Assembly: GCA_027623585.1 (NCBI GenBank)
Contig: JAQBVK010000113.1
Location: 1-7,554 of the forward strand
Direction: 5' to 3'
Length of the DNA stretch: 7,554 nt
Origin: Planctomycetota bacterium
GTDB taxonomy: Bacteria > Planctomycetota > UBA1135
Shown here: piece after piece, positions 7,201 to 7,554 of the stretch
How positions within the stretch are numbered: the first letter of the stretch is position 1
How the letters are laid out: the number at the start of each line of letters is the position of its first letter
The notes under the pieces: generated by a model
Databases searched by the model: none
What the model saw: only the letters and a program-made list of their open reading frames with translations
Told to the model about the DNA's origin: nothing
Program-made: the position numbers and the translations under genes

Positions 7201-7554
7201 TGCGGCCGCAGCGGTCTGGGCACGGCCGCGCACTTCGGCGGTTGGAACCTGGAGCAACTGGCGACGCGGCGACTCGACGATTTTCTTTCCCATGTCACGC
7301 GCCACGCGCCTGAGCACGCAGCCGCGGCGCGCGCGCAAGAATTGCTGGCGGGAACGTCGCTGCTTGCGCACCCCTTCGGCAGCCCTTGGTCGCGACTCAC
7401 CCCTCTGGAGGCGCGGCTTGCGCGTTGGGTCGGCTGGCTGCTGTTCCCGATGCCGGGCGCGGTCTTGCTCGCCGATGCGCCTCTGGCAGGATTGCCGCCG
7501 GAGCTCGACCGACGCCTCGCCGCCGCCTTGATGCATCCTCCCGAGGACTCCGCC
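4285..7554 (+). CDS. Divergent UvrA-like ABC ATPase, tandem-extended (3' end outside window)
   Basis: Reading from GTG 4285, the frame stays open for 1090 codons to the edge. UvrA is the DNA-damage-sensing ATPase of nucleotide excision repair; this is a remote relative. NBD I: Walker A GPSGAGKS (39-46), GLTPVI (87-92, UvrA GLSPAI), Cys pair C129/C132, a roughly 117-residue spacer where UvrA has its UvrB-binding domain, Cys pair C249/C252, signature LSLGEARRI (324-332), Walker B LLDEPGMGLH (348-357). NBD II: Walker A GPSGCGKST (464-472), zinc module C552-x2-C555-x11-C567-x2-C570, signature LSLGE (634-638), Walker B LLDEP (660-664), switch H695 in VEHHELF, then GPGAGARGG. About 735 residues hold both NBDs, against about 940 in standard UvrA, because the insertion domain is not recognisable. 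The protein then continues into a third, degenerate NBD. UvrB interaction and repair function are unproven; a UvrA paralogue with a new role is equally possible. Confidence 0.85.
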   Translation, partial: MSARRAPGAALLRLRGLRAGNLRALDLDLPVGAWTAVHGPSGAGKSALLFGVLEPVARRRFRALEDPRALPSGDESWLQQVADRVDGLTPVIASAGEIPRGRRAVAIGNAWSLWALLGRAWEQGGEHLCTHCGTHWAPWNPRAVVEGLASWPDEVAVHVLGAVPGARSEDLLRSGWTRVRLGDDASLTRLEEAPEILPQSARLLLDRLRWSAAQRDRLIEALQQARALGGEARLEAAGAVHLLAADRQCPHCGKARDPDPEGAVGAVAPTRWLHGRTWQEWVAAPLEEWMVWTEAVGGTAARRIALLTRAGIGHLSAERSLGSLSLGEARRIELVSWLALVRSGQTVLLDEPGMGLHGRERLALAAMLQELAAAGNTVLTADPAREFLEAAHRWILLGPGGGPQGGTLVAEGERTALPPEPLPSARAARGGEPPQGFVFRDLNARHLRIPELALPFGRVVAVCGPSGCGKSTLFEEELVPRLRAERGFEGKLPEGGVGVLLERALRHAPISTVATLSGAWTELRTLFAEGEEARMRGLTPSDFVARPGQGACAACHGTGAGAEGLACAVCGTLGLRDDLLDLRWRSRSLREWLSLPLEVLEKRLPSERTLPLLVHHLVALGLGPRSFGERGRHLSLGERSRIALARALGGARSIAPRLFLLDEPCLGLPHTEAQRVSDLLHALAARGHGFWVVEHHELFLRQADWLVEIGPGAGARGGALLHAGPPSDWDALDTPTAEWWRARSAGGAAPLMSRRTPTRSRALSGGFAGQGRAELERVLRRELAVRSPLLHDANSEESSLSVEDVASVPVAWPVDPDPRASLGELLGLAGLLPDLRRRGELRCSGCGGGGPWLDLEDATRAAPVGEWVFSAPLPDALLARPEHAAWLRAAGFRRFLRDGGVLESARGAPPALRAGDAVWLDRFDPARGADAPGRMRDLDHHRRALGALTLRAHPPEALAQVEWSYHAEACRACGRSGLGTAAHFGGWNLEQLATRRLDDFLSHVTRHAPEHAAAARAQELLAGTSLLAHPFGSPWSRLTPLEARLARWVGWLLFPMPGAVLLADAPLAGLPPELDRRLAAALMHPPEDSA
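5566..5579 (+). repeat. G9 homopolymer in the NBD I-NBD II linker of the UvrA-like gene
   Basis: GCGAGGGGGGGGGA, with nine G at 5570-5578, encodes Ala-Arg-Gly-Gly-Glu (residues 428-432) in the low-complexity linker after the GPGGGPQGG end of NBD I and before NBD II begins. A one-base change would be fatal to the downstream part: loss of one G leads to a stop at 5609-5611, and gain of one G to a stop at 5604-5606. In either case a protein of about 440 residues holding only NBD I would result. The same 14-mer lies in dacB at 2964-2977. Confidence 0.6.
6481..7554 (+). other. Degenerate third UvrA-type nucleotide-binding domain (within the UvrA-like CDS)
   Basis: Residues 733-1090 of the UvrA-like protein repeat the plan of NBD I. 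In order: GGFAGQGRAEL (765-775), which matches UvrA's GVSGSGKSTL with Lys replaced by Arg (R772) and Ser-Thr by Ala-Glu; VDPDPRASLGELLGL (about 814-828), reminiscent of the UvrA Q-loop region; Cys pair C843/C846; a 123-residue spacer containing WLRAAGFRRFLRDGGV and AVWLDRF, like the UvrB-binding region of UvrA; Cys pair C970/C973 followed by FGGWNLEQL; a signature position reading LTPLE (1038-1042); and a Walker B reading VLLADAPLAGL (1060-1070), where the catalytic Glu is Ala (A1065). Expected outcome: no ATP hydrolysis at this site and a structural or regulatory role. Any fourth NBD would lie beyond the right edge. Confidence 0.7.

Noticed and set aside
1..7554. Search for tRNA/rRNA genes, CRISPR arrays, insertion sequences, attachment sites and rho-independent terminators
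   Set aside because: None seen. The window is coding throughout, with no direct-repeat arrays, no transposase motifs, and no hairpin followed by a T-run.

Overview
The window is dense, high-GC bacterial DNA with all genes on the + strand. Every neighbouring pair of genes overlaps (by 37, 4, 19 and 4 bases), so there is essentially no intergenic DNA and no room for an internal promoter or terminator between genes. This looks like the middle of one translationally coupled operon. The organism cannot be fixed from the sequence. High GC, GTG starts and a very large multi-domain UvrA-type gene would fit a Planctomycetota-like or other deep-branching high-GC Gram-negative lineage. The periplasmic enzymes (M28 peptidase, PBP4-type carboxypeptidase) suggest a cell with an outer compartment. 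This is inference at low confidence.

Layout: (1) positions 2-412, the 3' end of galE (UDP-glucose 4-epimerase), cut by the left edge; (2) 376-2004, an exported M28-family zinc aminopeptidase with a PA domain; (3) 2001-3458, dacB, a PBP4/S13-type D-Ala-D-Ala carboxypeptidase/endopeptidase; (4) 3440-4288, an inositol-monophosphatase-family phosphatase; (5) 4285-7554 and beyond, a divergent UvrA-like ABC ATPase that stays open for 1090 codons to the right edge.

The last gene is the most interesting. Its first about 735 residues make a compact two-NBD UvrA with altered Q-loops, no recognisable insertion domain, and a first NBD that has lost its switch histidine. It does not stop there. A further about 355 residues repeat the layout of the first NBD (Cys pair, about 120-residue spacer, Cys pair, ABC signature, Walker B at identical spacing). 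In this copy the Walker A Lys, the signature glycines and the catalytic Glu are all replaced. It therefore looks like a tandem-duplicated UvrA whose second half starts with a pseudo-ATPase. A G9 homopolymer sits exactly in the linker between NBD I and NBD II, and an identical 14-base context containing G9 lies in dacB.

Functionally, galE, the peptidase and dacB point to envelope/sugar and cell-wall housekeeping, followed by a soluble phosphatase and a probable DNA-binding ATPase. No common pathway is evident, so the cluster may simply be co-transcribed housekeeping genes.
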